Shown here: positions 23,409 to 32,963 of the stretch, one piece after another
Position numbering within the stretch: the stretch's first letter is position 1
Layout of the letters: every line of letters starts with the position of its first letter
From: Pseudomonas kairouanensis
GTDB taxonomy: Bacteria; Pseudomonadota; Gammaproteobacteria; Pseudomonadales; Pseudomonadaceae
Assembly (NCBI RefSeq): GCF_004682055.1
Contig: NZ_QUZU01000021.1
Coordinates: 36,934 to 100,933 of the forward strand
Direction of reading: 5' to 3'
Length of the DNA: 64,000 nucleotides
The notes under the pieces: model-generated
Seen by the model: the letters and a program-made list of their open reading frames with translations, nothing else
The model's database searches: none
What the model was told of the DNA's origin: nothing
Translations under genes and position numbers: made by a program

Positions 23409-25079
23409 TTACCAGCTCCTGAACTTGGCGGGCGGGTTGTACAGGCCACCGGACCAGTCCACCAGGTCGGCCACGCTCTTGGCGGCCAGCAGCTCACGGG
23501 TGGCGTCGGTGCGGCGGATGCCGAGGTCTTCGGGCAAGGCGATCAAGCCTTCGCGGCGCATGCGTGCGGTGTCCTTGGGGTTGTGACGCAGGCCGATGGC
23601 GGTCACCCCGGCGACGGCAGCGATCATCGCCTGGCGTTCTTCCAGCGAGCGCGCTTTGTAGAGGTAGGCGATGCCCTCTTCGGTGAGCAGGTGGGTGACG
23701 TCGTCGCCGTAGATCATGATCGGCGCCAGCGGCATGCCGCTTTTGCGCGCCACTTCCACCGCGTCCAGGGTGTTGACGAAGGTAGGCTTGCCGCCCTCCT
23801 GGAAGGTCTCGACCATCTGCACCACCAGTTTTTTACCGCGTTCGAGCAACGCCTCCGGGGCCTCGTCGTGGCGCATATCCAGCCACGCCGGGGTGCCATG
23901 ACGGCGGCCACGCGGGTCGTGGCCCATGTTCGGCGCACCACCGAAACCGGCCAGGCGGCCACGGGTCACGGTGGAGGAATGCCCGTCACCGTCCACTTGC
24001 AGGGTGGCGCCGATAAACAGGTCCACCGCATATTGCCCGGCCAGTTGGCAGAACATGCGGTTGGAGCGCATCGAGCCGTCGCGGCCAGTGAAGAACACAT
24101 CCGGGCGCGCAGCGATGTAGTTCTCCATGCCCAGTTCGGTGCCGAAGCAGTGCACGCTTTCGACCCAACCGCTTTCGATGGCCGGGATCAACGTAGGGTG
24201 CGGGTTGAGGGTCCAGTTGCGGCAGATCTTGCCCTTGAGGCCCAAGGACTCGCCGTAGGTGGGCAGGATCAATTCGATGGCAGCGGTGTTGAAACCGATG
24301 CCGTGGTTAAGGGACTGCACATTGTGTTTTTCGTAGATGCCACGGATCGCCATCATCGCCATCAGCACATGCACCGGCTTGATGTGGCGTGGGTCGCGGG
24401 TGAACAGCGGCTCGATGTAGAACGGCTTGTCGGCCACCACCACAAAATCCACCCAGCTGGCGGGGATGTCCACGCGGGGTAAGTCGGTGACGTCATCCAC
24501 TAATTGGTTGACCTGCACGATGACGATGCCATCGCTGAAGGCAGCGGGCTCGATCAGCGCTGGCGTGTCTTCGGTGCTGGCACCGGTGTATATATTGCCG
24601 GCGCGGTCGGCCATGAAACCGGCGCTGAGCACCACGTTGGGGATCAGGTCCACCACCAGCCGCGCATAGAGTTCGATGTAGGTGTGGATCGCGCCGATTT
24701 CCAGCAGGCCGTCCTCCAGCAACTGGCTGATGCGCAGGGATTGAGTGCCGGCGAAAGAGAAATCGAGCTTGCGGGCGATGCCCTTTTCAAACAGGTCCAG
24801 GTGCTCGGAACGGCCAACACTGGGCATGATCATGTGCAAATCATGGAGCTTGGCGGGATCGGTCTTGGCCAGGGAGCGCGAGAGGAAGTCGGCCTGCTTC
24901 TGGTTGTTGCCTTCCAGCACCACGCGGTCGCCGGGGAGGATCAGGGCTTCCAGCGCATCGACGATCTTGTCGCTGGCCAGTACTGCGCCGTCTGCAAAGT
25001 GCTTGACCAACCCGAGCCGCCGCTGCTTCTCATCGCGCCGCCGCGTCCAGCGCGAGTCGGGGGTAGTTGTTGTTGTCAT
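23409..25079 (-). CDS. mdcA: Malonate decarboxylase subunit alpha, acetyl-ACP:malonate ACP transferase
   Basis: MdcA exchanges acetyl for malonyl on MdcC, closing the catalytic cycle. The 556-residue product has the CoA-transferase-like fold, with GDRVVLEGNNQKQADFLSRSL near residue 50, NVVLSAGFMADRAGNIYTGASTEDTP mid-chain and RGRLAGFGGAPNMGHDPRGRRHGTPAW. It is the first gene of a nine-gene unit running mdcA-B-C-D-E-G-H-madL-madM. The start ATG at 25079 lies at the end of a GTT-rich stretch. Confidence 0.96.
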   Translation of the reverse strand: MTTTTTPDSRWTRRRDEKQRRLGLVKHFADGAVLASDKIVDALEALILPGDRVVLEGNNQKQADFLSRSLAKTDPAKLHDLHMIMPSVGRSEHLDLFEKGIARKLDFSFAGTQSLRISQLLEDGLLEIGAIHTYIELYARLVVDLIPNVVLSAGFMADRAGNIYTGASTEDTPALIEPAAFSDGIVIVQVNQLVDDVTDLPRVDIPASWVDFVVVADKPFYIEPLFTRDPRHIKPVHVLMAMMAIRGIYEKHNVQSLNHGIGFNTAAIELILPTYGESLGLKGKICRNWTLNPHPTLIPAIESGWVESVHCFGTELGMENYIAARPDVFFTGRDGSMRSNRMFCQLAGQYAVDLFIGATLQVDGDGHSSTVTRGRLAGFGGAPNMGHDPRGRRHGTPAWLDMRHDEAPEALLERGKKLVVQMVETFQEGGKPTFVNTLDAVEVARKSGMPLAPIMIYGDDVTHLLTEEGIAYLYKARSLEERQAMIAAVAGVTAIGLRHNPKDTARMRREGLIALPEDLGIRRTDATRELLAAKSVADLVDWSGGLYNPPAKFRSW

Positions 25080-25218
25080 GGTCGCTCCACGGGGTTGGCT
25101 GTCGTGGGCTGTACCTTAGGAGCGAACCTGTGGGTGCATCAATCAAGCTCAGCGGCTAATCGTTACGGCTGGAGTAATGGAACATCAGCAAACGCGGACT
25201 TGAGTCTTATGCAGATCA

Positions 25219-25327
25219 AAATGTGGGAGCGGCGGTGCGACGATTCGACTTGCTCGCGAATGCGGACTGTCAGTTGACACTTCTGTGCCTGATCCAGCGC
25301 ATTCGCGAGCAAGCCCGCTCCCACATT
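25219..25327. repeat. REP pair, family C, with a 16-base insert in the left arm
   Basis: The right arm is a standard family C REP. The left arm reads GTGGGAGCGG, then CGGTGCGACGATTCGA, then CTTGCTCGCGAA: a 16-base block replaces one G in the loop. Exactly the same block occurs in the family B element at 55081. Confidence 0.88.
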
Positions 25328-25352
25328 GTCTCGGCGGCGCCAATTAATTCGC

Positions 25353-25390
25353 GGTCCCACAAAGGGACCGATCAGTCCCTATTGGGGACC
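25353..25390 (-). terminator. Two tandem GGTCCC/GGGACC hairpins after the small gene
   Basis: GGTCCC-GGGACC (25353-25369) and GTCCC-GGGAC (25375-25389) form neighbouring hairpins built from the same motif, so arms of one can also pair with the other. They lie 4 bases past the stop of the minus-strand gene at 25394. No T-run follows, so termination is only a possibility. Confidence 0.4.
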
Positions 25391-25393
25391 GTT

Positions 25394-25627
25394 TCAAACA
25401 TCATGTGACGGACTGACTTGTTCCAGCGCCCGCTCCACCAACAGTTGCCCCAGCTCTGCCATTTGCTGGATCCCGAGCATGATTGCCCGCTGTGAGTCAT
25501 CCAGGTCGAAGGCCAGGTTGCAGATAAGTGCATCGAGGGATGACAGGGTTTCACTGGCGTTGACCAGCAGGGTTTCGGTGTTTTGGTGGGGGTTGACGGT
25601 GAAGAGGTTAGATGAAGGGTTCGACAT
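25394..25627 (-). CDS. Small Pseudomonas protein of DUF3077/DUF6124 type
   Basis: A 77-residue acidic, helical protein. The wording LFTVNPHQNTETLLVNASETLSSLDALICNLAF followed by RAIMLGIQQMAELGQLLVERALE matches the C-terminal half of small Pseudomonas-specific DUF6124/DUF3077 proteins, which lack known function. The longer N-terminal part often seen in such proteins is missing, so this is a short version. It lies upstream of the mdc operon on the same strand, separated by a REP pair. Confidence 0.7.
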   Translation of the reverse strand: MSNPSSNLFTVNPHQNTETLLVNASETLSSLDALICNLAFDLDDSQRAIMLGIQQMAELGQLLVERALEQVSPSHDV

Positions 25628-25824
25628 GCTGTGCGGTTCCTAAATGGATAATCAAGGAACGCCTGTTGATCTAGGCGTTGTATGCGCCTAAACAGATTTC
25701 TCGGACTTGCACGTCCGTGTCACCGTTTTTTGCGTTGACGGGACGAAGACTAGGCCCGCCGACCGCACCCGACAAGTTCATGCCCGGCCCAAAATCTTGC
25801 AGGAAAAATCCGAAGCCCGGCCCA

Positions 25825-26250
25825 TTACAACCCCATCACCACCTTGACCGTTCCAAGCCCTTCGAGGGCATAGCTGTTGTACTCATACACTCGCCCCTGA
25901 ATATCCAATCGAAGCACGCCCTCATGCTCACTCACTTGAACATTGGGTTCCTCGGTTTTCAGAAAAGGATGCGCCGACACTAATGTGGTGAGTATTTCCT
26001 GATCGTTACTCAAGTTCTTATGCACGTAGTAGCGGTATGAAAAGCCCACCGTCGCACCGCCTTGGCCATCCCGCGCGCCATAGATCGAGGCGCCGTTGCC
26101 AAGGGAATGCTTCAACACCACCTCATCCAAATCCGGGGTTCCGGGCGATATGAACCAACTGCCTGCGATATAAATCAGACAGCCCACCAGCAGGCAGTTA
26201 CGCAGGATCGGTATGAGGCGTTCAGTAACATTGAGAACCGGCACTGCCAT
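25825..26250 (-). CDS. Hypothetical single-pass membrane protein
   Basis: I do not recognise this gene. From ATG 26250, with AAGGA eight bases before, it encodes 141 residues; an upstream ATG at 26319 has no such site. One hydrophobic helix (LIPILRNCLLVGCLIYIAGSWF, about residues 12-32) is followed by a region of about 105 residues with alternating strands, probably periplasmic. The 198 bases after it contain no gene. It stands alone after the chemosensory cluster and a REP pair. Confidence 0.6.
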   Translation of the reverse strand: MAVPVLNVTERLIPILRNCLLVGCLIYIAGSWFISPGTPDLDEVVLKHSLGNGASIYGARDGQGGATVGFSYRYYVHKNLSNDQEILTTLVSAHPFLKTEEPNVQVSEHEGVLRLDIQGRVYEYNSYALEGLGTVKVVMGL

Positions 26251-26414
26251 TTGCGTGTCCTTGCTGGCAAAGGGAAGCGCCGAACCTAACATCCCACTCA
26301 GGCCAGAAAATCGGCCCAATCCAGTTAAAGAAATTGCTTACACAAATAACATTTTGTTCCGACATCGCTGGGCGGCTTGAGTCGCGACACGGTCTGCTAA
26401 GCACAAAAAATCAC

Positions 26415-26507
26415 AATGTGGGAGGGGGCTTGCCCCCGATGGCGGTGGGTCAGCTAAATATGTATCAACTGACAGTCAGCAATCGGGGGCAAGCCCCCTC
26501 CCACATT
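26415..26507. repeat. REP pair, family B variant with CCCCC arms
   Basis: GTGGGAGGGGGCTTGCCCCCGAT and its complement: both arms read GCCCCCGAT where other family B arms read GCTCCCGAT. The matching change in both arms keeps the pairing. It is a codirectional junction downstream of chpC. Confidence 0.9.
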
Positions 26508-26537
26508 TTGATCTTCACTGGGGTTGAGAATAGGGGG

Positions 26538-26993
26538 TCAGGCCAAGCCGGATTCGACCAATAGCGCTTCCAGCCCCATCAAATCCGGCACCTTCGCCAC
26601 CTGCTCCCCCACCTGCACCGCCGCAAGCTCCAGCGGGCACAACGGCACATCCACATAGCTCAATTGGCTATCAAGCTTGTACGAGCGTGGAATGCCCTGG
26701 ATCACCAACGCAATAAACTTCAACGTCGGCCGCCCGCCCAAGGCGTTCAGCACCACGATGCGCGAGCGTTCGCCGGTCACCGGAGCTTCGCCACACGCCG
26801 CTTCAAAGCTGATCAGCGGCAGCTGTTGATCGCGCCAAGTGACTTGGCGCAGGTACCACGGCGGCGCATCGCTGGCCGGCTCGCCGCGCTGAAAGTCAAT
26901 CAACTCGGCGATGGCCACGTTGGGCAGCACCAGGTGGCGGTCGGCCAGGGGCAAGAGTAGGCCGGTGAGTTGGCTGGTGCGGTGGTCAAGCAT
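26538..26993 (-). CDS. chpC: CheW-like protein ChpC
   Basis: A 151-residue CheW-fold adaptor starting at 26993, which overlaps the chpA stop by 8 bases. TSQLTGLLLPLADRHLVLPNVAIAELIDF is the N-terminal beta-barrel strand pattern of CheW, and WRDQQLPLISFEAACGE a middle strand. ChpC is thought to couple further receptors to ChpA. In P. aeruginosa, as I recall, chpB (methylesterase) lies between chpA and chpC; here the two are fused end to end, so chpB is gone from this position. Confidence 0.85.
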   Translation of the reverse strand: MLDHRTSQLTGLLLPLADRHLVLPNVAIAELIDFQRGEPASDAPPWYLRQVTWRDQQLPLISFEAACGEAPVTGERSRIVVLNALGGRPTLKFIALVIQGIPRSYKLDSQLSYVDVPLCPLELAAVQVGEQVAKVPDLMGLEALLVESGLA

Positions 26994-29900
26994 GGGACTT
27001 GCTCCAGTAGGCGATGCTTTCCAGCAGCACCGACTCTTGGTACGGCTTGCCGAGGTAATCATTCACGCCAATGGCCATGGCGCGGTCGCGGTGTTTCTGG
27101 CCGGTGCGGGAGGTGATCATGATGATCGGCAGGCGCATCAGGCGTGAGTCGTTGCGCACCTGGGTGGCCACTTCGAAGCCGTCCATGCGCGGCATTTCGA
27201 TGTCCAGCAGCATCAGGTCCGGGGTGTGTTCTTCGAGCACGGCGATGGCATCGATGCCGTCTTTGGCAGTCAGCACGTTCATGCCATTGCGCTCCAGCAG
27301 GCGGCTGGTGACTTTGCGCACGGTGACCGAGTCGTCCACCACCAGCACCAGCAACGGGCGTTTTTTCAGCGGGTCGTTGAGGATCAGCGGCGCATCCACC
27401 ACCTGGGCCGGCAGCGCCGGTTGGCGTGCGCGGATGTGCGCCAGCAAGTCGATGATCAGCACCACGCGGCCATCACCCAGAATGGTCGCGCCGGATAAAC
27501 CCTGAACCCCGGCAAACTGCGGCCCCAGGCCCTTGACCACAATCTCCCGCGTACCCGCCATGGCATCCACATGCACGGCCACGTGCCGTTCGTTGCATTG
27601 CACCAACAGCACCGGCACCGGCTGGTACTGGCCCAACAGTTTCGGGCGGCCGACGGTGTGCAGCAGGTCACCGAGGTAGAACAGCTCGTAGCGCTGGCCG
27701 GCGTATTCGTAGTGCGGCGGGTCTTGCTGGTAATGCCCCGCCAGCTCATGGGGCAGCACCCGCACCAACCCTTCGATGGTGTTGAGGGGGATCGCGTATT
27801 GATCGTCCGCGCACTGCACCATTAATGCGCGGTTGACCGACACGGTAAACGGCAGGCGGATGCGAAAGTGCACGCCCACGCCCGGCGTCGATTCAATGAA
27901 CATCGAGCCGCCCAGCTGGCGCACTTCTTCATGCACCACGTCCATACCCACGCCACGCCCGGAGATCTGGGTGATTTTTTCCGCGGTGGAAAACCCCGGC
28001 TGCAGGATGAACTGCAGCACGTCGCGGTCGCTGATCTCTTGATGAGGGTCGAGCAAGCCGCGCTTGATCGCCTTGCGCCGCACGGCTTCCAACGGCACAC
28101 CGGCGCCGTCGTCGCGCATGTCGAAGACAATGTCGCCGCCTTCGTGGGTCAGGTCCAGGGTGATGCGGCCCTTCTCCGGCTTGCCCGCCAGAAGGCGTGC
28201 CTCACGGGACTCCAACCCGTGGTCGACGGCGTTGCGCAGCATATGCTCCAACGGCGCCGCCATGCGCTCCAGCACGTTGCGATCCATTTCGCCTTCGGCG
28301 TTGCCGACGATGAACTCCACGTCCTTGCCCAGTTCACCCGCCACCTGCCGCACGATACGCTTGAGGCGCGGCAGCATGCGTTCGAACGGCACCATGCGCG
28401 TGCGCATCAGGCCTTCTTGCAACTCGGTGTTGATGCGTGCCTGTTGCTGCAACAGGTCGTGGGCGTCCTGGTTGCGACTGTCGAGGGTGTCCTTGAGGTC
28501 GAGCAGGTCGGACACCGATTCGGAGAGCGCACGGGACAGCTGCTGCAACTGGGAATGACGGTCCATTTCCAGCGGGTCGAATTCTTCATAACCCAGGCGC
28601 TCGGCCTCGGCCTGCTGACGGCTGAGGATGCGGCCTTGGGTTTCAGTGTCGAGGCGGCGCAATTGGTCGCGCATGCGCTCGATGGTGGTTTCCACCTCGT
28701 TGAGGGCGATGCGTGCGTCGTTGACCTGCTGTTCGATACGCCCTCGGAAGATCGAGGTTTCACCCGCCAGGTTGACCAGGTCGTCCAGCAGGTCGGCGGA
28801 AATTTTCACCATATCGGCGGCGGGGTCGACCGCCGCTTCTGCCTTGCCCGCAGCCAAGGCCACTGGCGTCACCGGCTCAGTGCTCGGGTGCACTAGGCTT
28901 TTGATGCGCTCGATCAGCTTGTCCACCGAGCCCACCGGCAACCCCTCTGCCACCGCATCGACCATCTGCGCCAGGCGGTCATGACAGCCTTGCAGCAGCG
29001 CGAACAGTTCCGCAGACGGCGCCAACAAGCCCGCCGACAAACCTTCGTAGAGAAATTCCAGCTCGTGGGCCAGGTCGCCAATCGGCCCAATCTCGACCAT
29101 GCGCGCACCGCCCTTGAGGGTGTGCAGGTCACGCAGCAGGGTTTCCACTTCCTGGCGGTTGCCGGGCTCGGCCTGCCAACGCAGCAGCGCGCTGCTGGAA
29201 CTGTCGAGGATGTCGGCGGCTTCTTCGAGAAAGATCTCCAGCAATTCCGGATCGGCGCCCGGGGTTTGCGGCGCAATCGCCGGTGCCGCCGGTGGGTTGT
29301 TCTGGCGCAGTGCCCGCACCTTGGCCACCAGTTCGGCACTGTCGCTCAGGGGCTGATGGTGATGCAGTTCTTCCAGTTGCAGGGCCAGCCGCTCGTGGCT
29401 GGCCATCAGCACCTGGGACAACTCGGCGCTGTAGCTGTAGCGACGGTCCACCAGGCCTTCGTAAAGGCATTCCAACTCATGAGCCAACTCGGCCACCGGG
29501 GCGATCTCGGCCATGCGTGCGCCGCCCTTGAGGGTATGCAGGTCGCGCTGCAATGAAGACAACGGCGCGGCGCTGTCGGGTTCCAGCAGCCAGCGCTTGA
29601 GGGATTGCCCGGCGCTGTCGAGGATGTCCACGGCCTCTTCGAGGAAGATCTCGACGATCTCATCGTCCATCGCCGTTTCGTGGTCCAGCTGCTGTGTGGC
29701 GGCGCCCAGCTCGGAGATGCTCAGGGCGCGGCTGCCGTCGCTTTTGATCAGGCCGGTGGCGGATGGGTCCAGGGCGTCGTCCAGCAGTTCGCGCAGGGCT
29801 TCGACCCGTGCCGGGGCCGGGCTGATTTCCTGGCCGGCCGCCAATTGGTCGAGCATGTTGATCAGCGCTTCATGGGCCTGTTCGGCTTCATGGAAGAACC

Positions 29901-32805
29901 GCTCGCTGACCGCCAGGCTGCTTTCTTCCACGGCGCCGTACAGGTCGAGCAAGGCTTCGCAGAGTTCGTCGATGGGGTGCAGGTCGGCAATATGCGCGCC
30001 CTCCCCCAGGGTGGTCAGCTCATCCAGTAATGCGGTGAGTTCCTGGCGCTCGCCAGGGTGCTGCTGCCAGCGGCGCAGCAGGCTTTCGGCGTCGAGCAGG
30101 ATGTCCATGCCCTGGGCCAGGAAGTTGGCGATCAGTTGCGGGTCGCGCTTGGTTCGAAGGCCAGTGTTCGGCGCATCGAGCAAGGCTTCAAGCTGGTGAT
30201 CGAGCAGGCTTTGGGTGCGATCGATCAGGTCTTGTGCGCCCTTGATCGGCGCCAGCGGATCGCTGTCCAGGTGACGCAGCCCACGTTGGAACAGGCCTTC
30301 GGCCTCCAGCAGCAGCTCCACTTCGTCCAGGTCCAGCGGCAGGCGGTGGGCTTTGTATTCGCGGGTCAGGTGGTCCAGCGGTCGCGCCAGCTCGGCCATC
30401 GGCAACACGCCGGCCATATAGGCGCTGCCCTTGAGGGTGTGCAGGGCGCGTTGCAGTTCATCGCTGACTTGCAGCGGCACATGTTCGGCAGCCTGTTGCA
30501 GGAAGTGGTTGAGGCTGTCCAGGTGGCTTTGGGCTTCGTTGCGGAAGATCTCCAAGAGCATCGGGTCATGGGCCTCGGCAGCCGCGACCGGTGTACCGCT
30601 GGCCAGGGCATGGGCGCGAGCGGCCAGGGCGTCGACTTCATCGCGTTGGTGTTGGTCATCGGTGGCGAAGTCGGCGATGAGCTCCGGCAGCAAAGCCACC
30701 GCTTCATCCAGCACCTGTTGCACCTCGGGACCAAGCGTTACGCTGCGCTCCAGCACGCGGTTGAGCAGGTTTTCCACGGCCCAGGCCAACTCGGCCAAAA
30801 CCAGGGCACGCACCATGCGGCCACTGCCCTTGAGGGTGTGAAAGGCGCGGCGCATTTCGCCCTGAGCGGTTTTTTCGGTGCTGTTGGGCAGATAGCGACG
30901 CAGCACGTCGAGGACTTCGTCGGTTTCTTCAAGGAAGACTTCGCGCAGTTCGTCGTCGATAGGCGCTTCATCGGCCGGGGGCGGCAGCAGGCTGCCGGGG
31001 CGTTGCAGGGCCGGAGGGTTCAAGCGCGAGGTAGGGCTTGCCAGCGCATCAAACTGGGATTGGGTTGGCGTGATCTCGGTGGACAGCACGCCCTCTGGCG
31101 CAACCAGCGCTTGGCGCCAGGGTTTCTCGGTGGGCAGGTAGCCCAGCGCAGCCAGGCCCTGGGTGGCCAGTTCAAGTACCCGTTCGCCCGCGGCGTCGGG
31201 GTCTTGAAGCATGCGTTCCAGGTAGTACTCCAGGCCACTGATCACGTCGGCGAAATGGCCGAGTTGGGCCTCGGACGGCGGCGCATCGCTGCCCATCAAC
31301 TGCTCATCGACGTAATCGGTGCAGCCGCGCATCAGGCTGGCGGCCCGTGGCAGGGGGATCATCGCCAGCGCGCCGCGCACCTGGCTCAGCAGTTCTGGCA
31401 GCGACTCCAGGCGCTGGCGGTCCCAGTCGGCTTCGATGCAGTCGATGACCAACTCTTTGGCCTGCTTCAGGCACTGGCACGACTCGCGAATCACCAACTG
31501 GTGGATCTGGGTCAGGTCGGTGGTGGGCAAGCGGCTTTCTTCGCGGCTTTCCGGCTCAACCGTGCCGACCATCCCGGCCAGCGTGGCTTCGACGTAGAGC
31601 AAGGCCCCTGCCACATCCATCAACACCGCATCGTTGGGTTCGCGCTGGCCCTGGGCCAGGCTGAGCACCACAGCGAGTTGGTCGATGATCACCTTGCGCG
31701 GCTGACCAAAGCCCAGCACGGCCAAGGTGTCGGCGATCTGCCGCAATGGCGCCAGCAGCGCGTCCAGGTCACTGATGTGCTGACGGTCGCTGCGCACGAA
31801 CAGATCGAGCCGTTCTTTGACTCGCACCAGTTCCTCGCACAAGGCGCCCAGCACCGAGCCCATGGCATTGCGATCCGGCCCGGCCAGGCGCGCGCGTTCG
31901 GCATCCACCACGGCACTGTCGGGCAAGGCTTCATCCAGGCCGTAGCGCTCTTTGAGGCTTTGCATGCGCGGCGTCGGCCGGGTGACTTTGGCCACGTAGA
32001 ACAACAGGCTCTTGAGCAGTTCATCCGGCGCCGGCTGGTTGATGCCGCCGATACCCTGGGCCAGCAGGCGCTTGAGTTGTTTGCCACTGGCTTTGAGCAA
32101 ACTGCGCAGCGCCGGGCTGTTGGCGATCACGCCGGTGAGCATGCCCTCCACCAACGCCGAGGTGACCTGCCACAACGGCAACAGCGGCGCGCCCTGGCAC
32201 AGCGCTTCAAGGCGGGCGAACACCCGCGCCATGTCTTCCAGGTTGCTGGGGCCGTGGTCTTCACGCAGCAAGCCGGCCAGGGCCTGTTGCAACAGTTGAT
32301 GCCATTGGCGCAACTGGTCTTGCAGGTCGGGCGGTGCGCGCTGGGCCAGTGCTTCGTCGGGCAGCGGCGCAATCGACAGCAGTTGCGGGCTGAACAGGCT
32401 GGTCTCCGACAACAGGCTCTCGCCGCGGGCGCTGCGCAGGTCGTTGAGCAACGGCAGCACTACCAGCGGCAGGTCGCGGCGGGCGCTGTGCACGCGGTCC
32501 AGGTACAAAGGCAGTTGGTTGAGGGCCTGTTGCAGCAGGCGGATGCTTTCTTCGCGCTGGCTCACACTCGCGCACTGGAGTGCAAGGGCCAACGCCTCGA
32601 TCTCCTCGGCCAGCAGCGCAGCGCCGTAGAACTCGACCATTTGCAGCGCGCCATGCACCTGGTGGATGGCAGCCAGGCACTCGCCGATGGCGTCGCCGTC
32701 GGCGGTTTCGACAAAGGCGTCCAGCGCCGAACGTGCCTGTTTCAGGGTTTCGGCAATGTCGCCCTTGACCCATTCGAGGGCCACGTAGTCGTGCCGATCA
32801 ACCAT
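26986..32805 (-). CDS. chpA: Pil-Chp hybrid chemosensory histidine kinase ChpA
   Basis: The kinase of the twitching chemosensory system passes phosphate to PilG and PilH. The 1939 residues hold a degenerate N-terminal Hpt-like unit (HQVHG, near 48-52), four full Hpt domains with HTLKG motifs at His656, His789, His1090 and His1228, a CheA-type dimerisation segment from about 1330, an HATPase with HMLRNAVDHGLES, DMRDDGAGV and GRGVGMDVV, a CheW-like domain, and a C-terminal receiver with Asp1868. I recall about 2470 residues in P. aeruginosa with six Hpt units, so this form is shorter. A REP pair separates it from pilJ. Confidence 0.95.
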   Translation of the reverse strand: MVDRHDYVALEWVKGDIAETLKQARSALDAFVETADGDAIGECLAAIHQVHGALQMVEFYGAALLAEEIEALALALQCASVSQREESIRLLQQALNQLPLYLDRVHSARRDLPLVVLPLLNDLRSARGESLLSETSLFSPQLLSIAPLPDEALAQRAPPDLQDQLRQWHQLLQQALAGLLREDHGPSNLEDMARVFARLEALCQGAPLLPLWQVTSALVEGMLTGVIANSPALRSLLKASGKQLKRLLAQGIGGINQPAPDELLKSLLFYVAKVTRPTPRMQSLKERYGLDEALPDSAVVDAERARLAGPDRNAMGSVLGALCEELVRVKERLDLFVRSDRQHISDLDALLAPLRQIADTLAVLGFGQPRKVIIDQLAVVLSLAQGQREPNDAVLMDVAGALLYVEATLAGMVGTVEPESREESRLPTTDLTQIHQLVIRESCQCLKQAKELVIDCIEADWDRQRLESLPELLSQVRGALAMIPLPRAASLMRGCTDYVDEQLMGSDAPPSEAQLGHFADVISGLEYYLERMLQDPDAAGERVLELATQGLAALGYLPTEKPWRQALVAPEGVLSTEITPTQSQFDALASPTSRLNPPALQRPGSLLPPPADEAPIDDELREVFLEETDEVLDVLRRYLPNSTEKTAQGEMRRAFHTLKGSGRMVRALVLAELAWAVENLLNRVLERSVTLGPEVQQVLDEAVALLPELIADFATDDQHQRDEVDALAARAHALASGTPVAAAEAHDPMLLEIFRNEAQSHLDSLNHFLQQAAEHVPLQVSDELQRALHTLKGSAYMAGVLPMAELARPLDHLTREYKAHRLPLDLDEVELLLEAEGLFQRGLRHLDSDPLAPIKGAQDLIDRTQSLLDHQLEALLDAPNTGLRTKRDPQLIANFLAQGMDILLDAESLLRRWQQHPGERQELTALLDELTTLGEGAHIADLHPIDELCEALLDLYGAVEESSLAVSERFFHEAEQAHEALINMLDQLAAGQEISPAPARVEALRELLDDALDPSATGLIKSDGSRALSISELGAATQQLDHETAMDDEIVEIFLEEAVDILDSAGQSLKRWLLEPDSAAPLSSLQRDLHTLKGGARMAEIAPVAELAHELECLYEGLVDRRYSYSAELSQVLMASHERLALQLEELHHHQPLSDSAELVAKVRALRQNNPPAAPAIAPQTPGADPELLEIFLEEAADILDSSSSALLRWQAEPGNRQEVETLLRDLHTLKGGARMVEIGPIGDLAHELEFLYEGLSAGLLAPSAELFALLQGCHDRLAQMVDAVAEGLPVGSVDKLIERIKSLVHPSTEPVTPVALAAGKAEAAVDPAADMVKISADLLDDLVNLAGETSIFRGRIEQQVNDARIALNEVETTIERMRDQLRRLDTETQGRILSRQQAEAERLGYEEFDPLEMDRHSQLQQLSRALSESVSDLLDLKDTLDSRNQDAHDLLQQQARINTELQEGLMRTRMVPFERMLPRLKRIVRQVAGELGKDVEFIVGNAEGEMDRNVLERMAAPLEHMLRNAVDHGLESREARLLAGKPEKGRITLDLTHEGGDIVFDMRDDGAGVPLEAVRRKAIKRGLLDPHQEISDRDVLQFILQPGFSTAEKITQISGRGVGMDVVHEEVRQLGGSMFIESTPGVGVHFRIRLPFTVSVNRALMVQCADDQYAIPLNTIEGLVRVLPHELAGHYQQDPPHYEYAGQRYELFYLGDLLHTVGRPKLLGQYQPVPVLLVQCNERHVAVHVDAMAGTREIVVKGLGPQFAGVQGLSGATILGDGRVVLIIDLLAHIRARQPALPAQVVDAPLILNDPLKKRPLLVLVVDDSVTVRKVTSRLLERNGMNVLTAKDGIDAIAVLEEHTPDLMLLDIEMPRMDGFEVATQVRNDSRLMRLPIIMITSRTGQKHRDRAMAIGVNDYLGKPYQESVLLESIAYWSKSHA

Positions 32806-32862
32806 AACTGCTCCGCTGAAAATTCATGGGTTGCCGGGATCTCGAACCAGAAGGAGATCCAG

Positions 32863-32953
32863 TGTGGGAGGGGGCTTGCTCCCGATTGCAGTGGTTCAGT
32901 CACAATCTCTTTGACTGATACACCGCCATCGGGAGCAAGCCCCCTCCCACATT
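32863..32953. repeat. REP pair, family B, between pilJ and chpA
   Basis: A standard family B pair inside a conserved gene cluster, at the position where pilK (CheR-type methyltransferase) lies in P. aeruginosa. All flanking genes run on the minus strand. Confidence 0.9.
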
Positions 32954-32963
32954 TGACTGCATC

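Larger units (their letters stand above)
25080..25393. other. Gap holding the mdc upstream region, a REP pair and a double hairpin
   Basis: No gene is seen in these 314 bases. The part next to mdcA (25080-25215) should hold the mdc promoter and MdcR site; I could not identify either with confidence. The rest is the variant REP pair (25219-25327) and two hairpins after the small gene at 25394. Confidence 0.6.
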
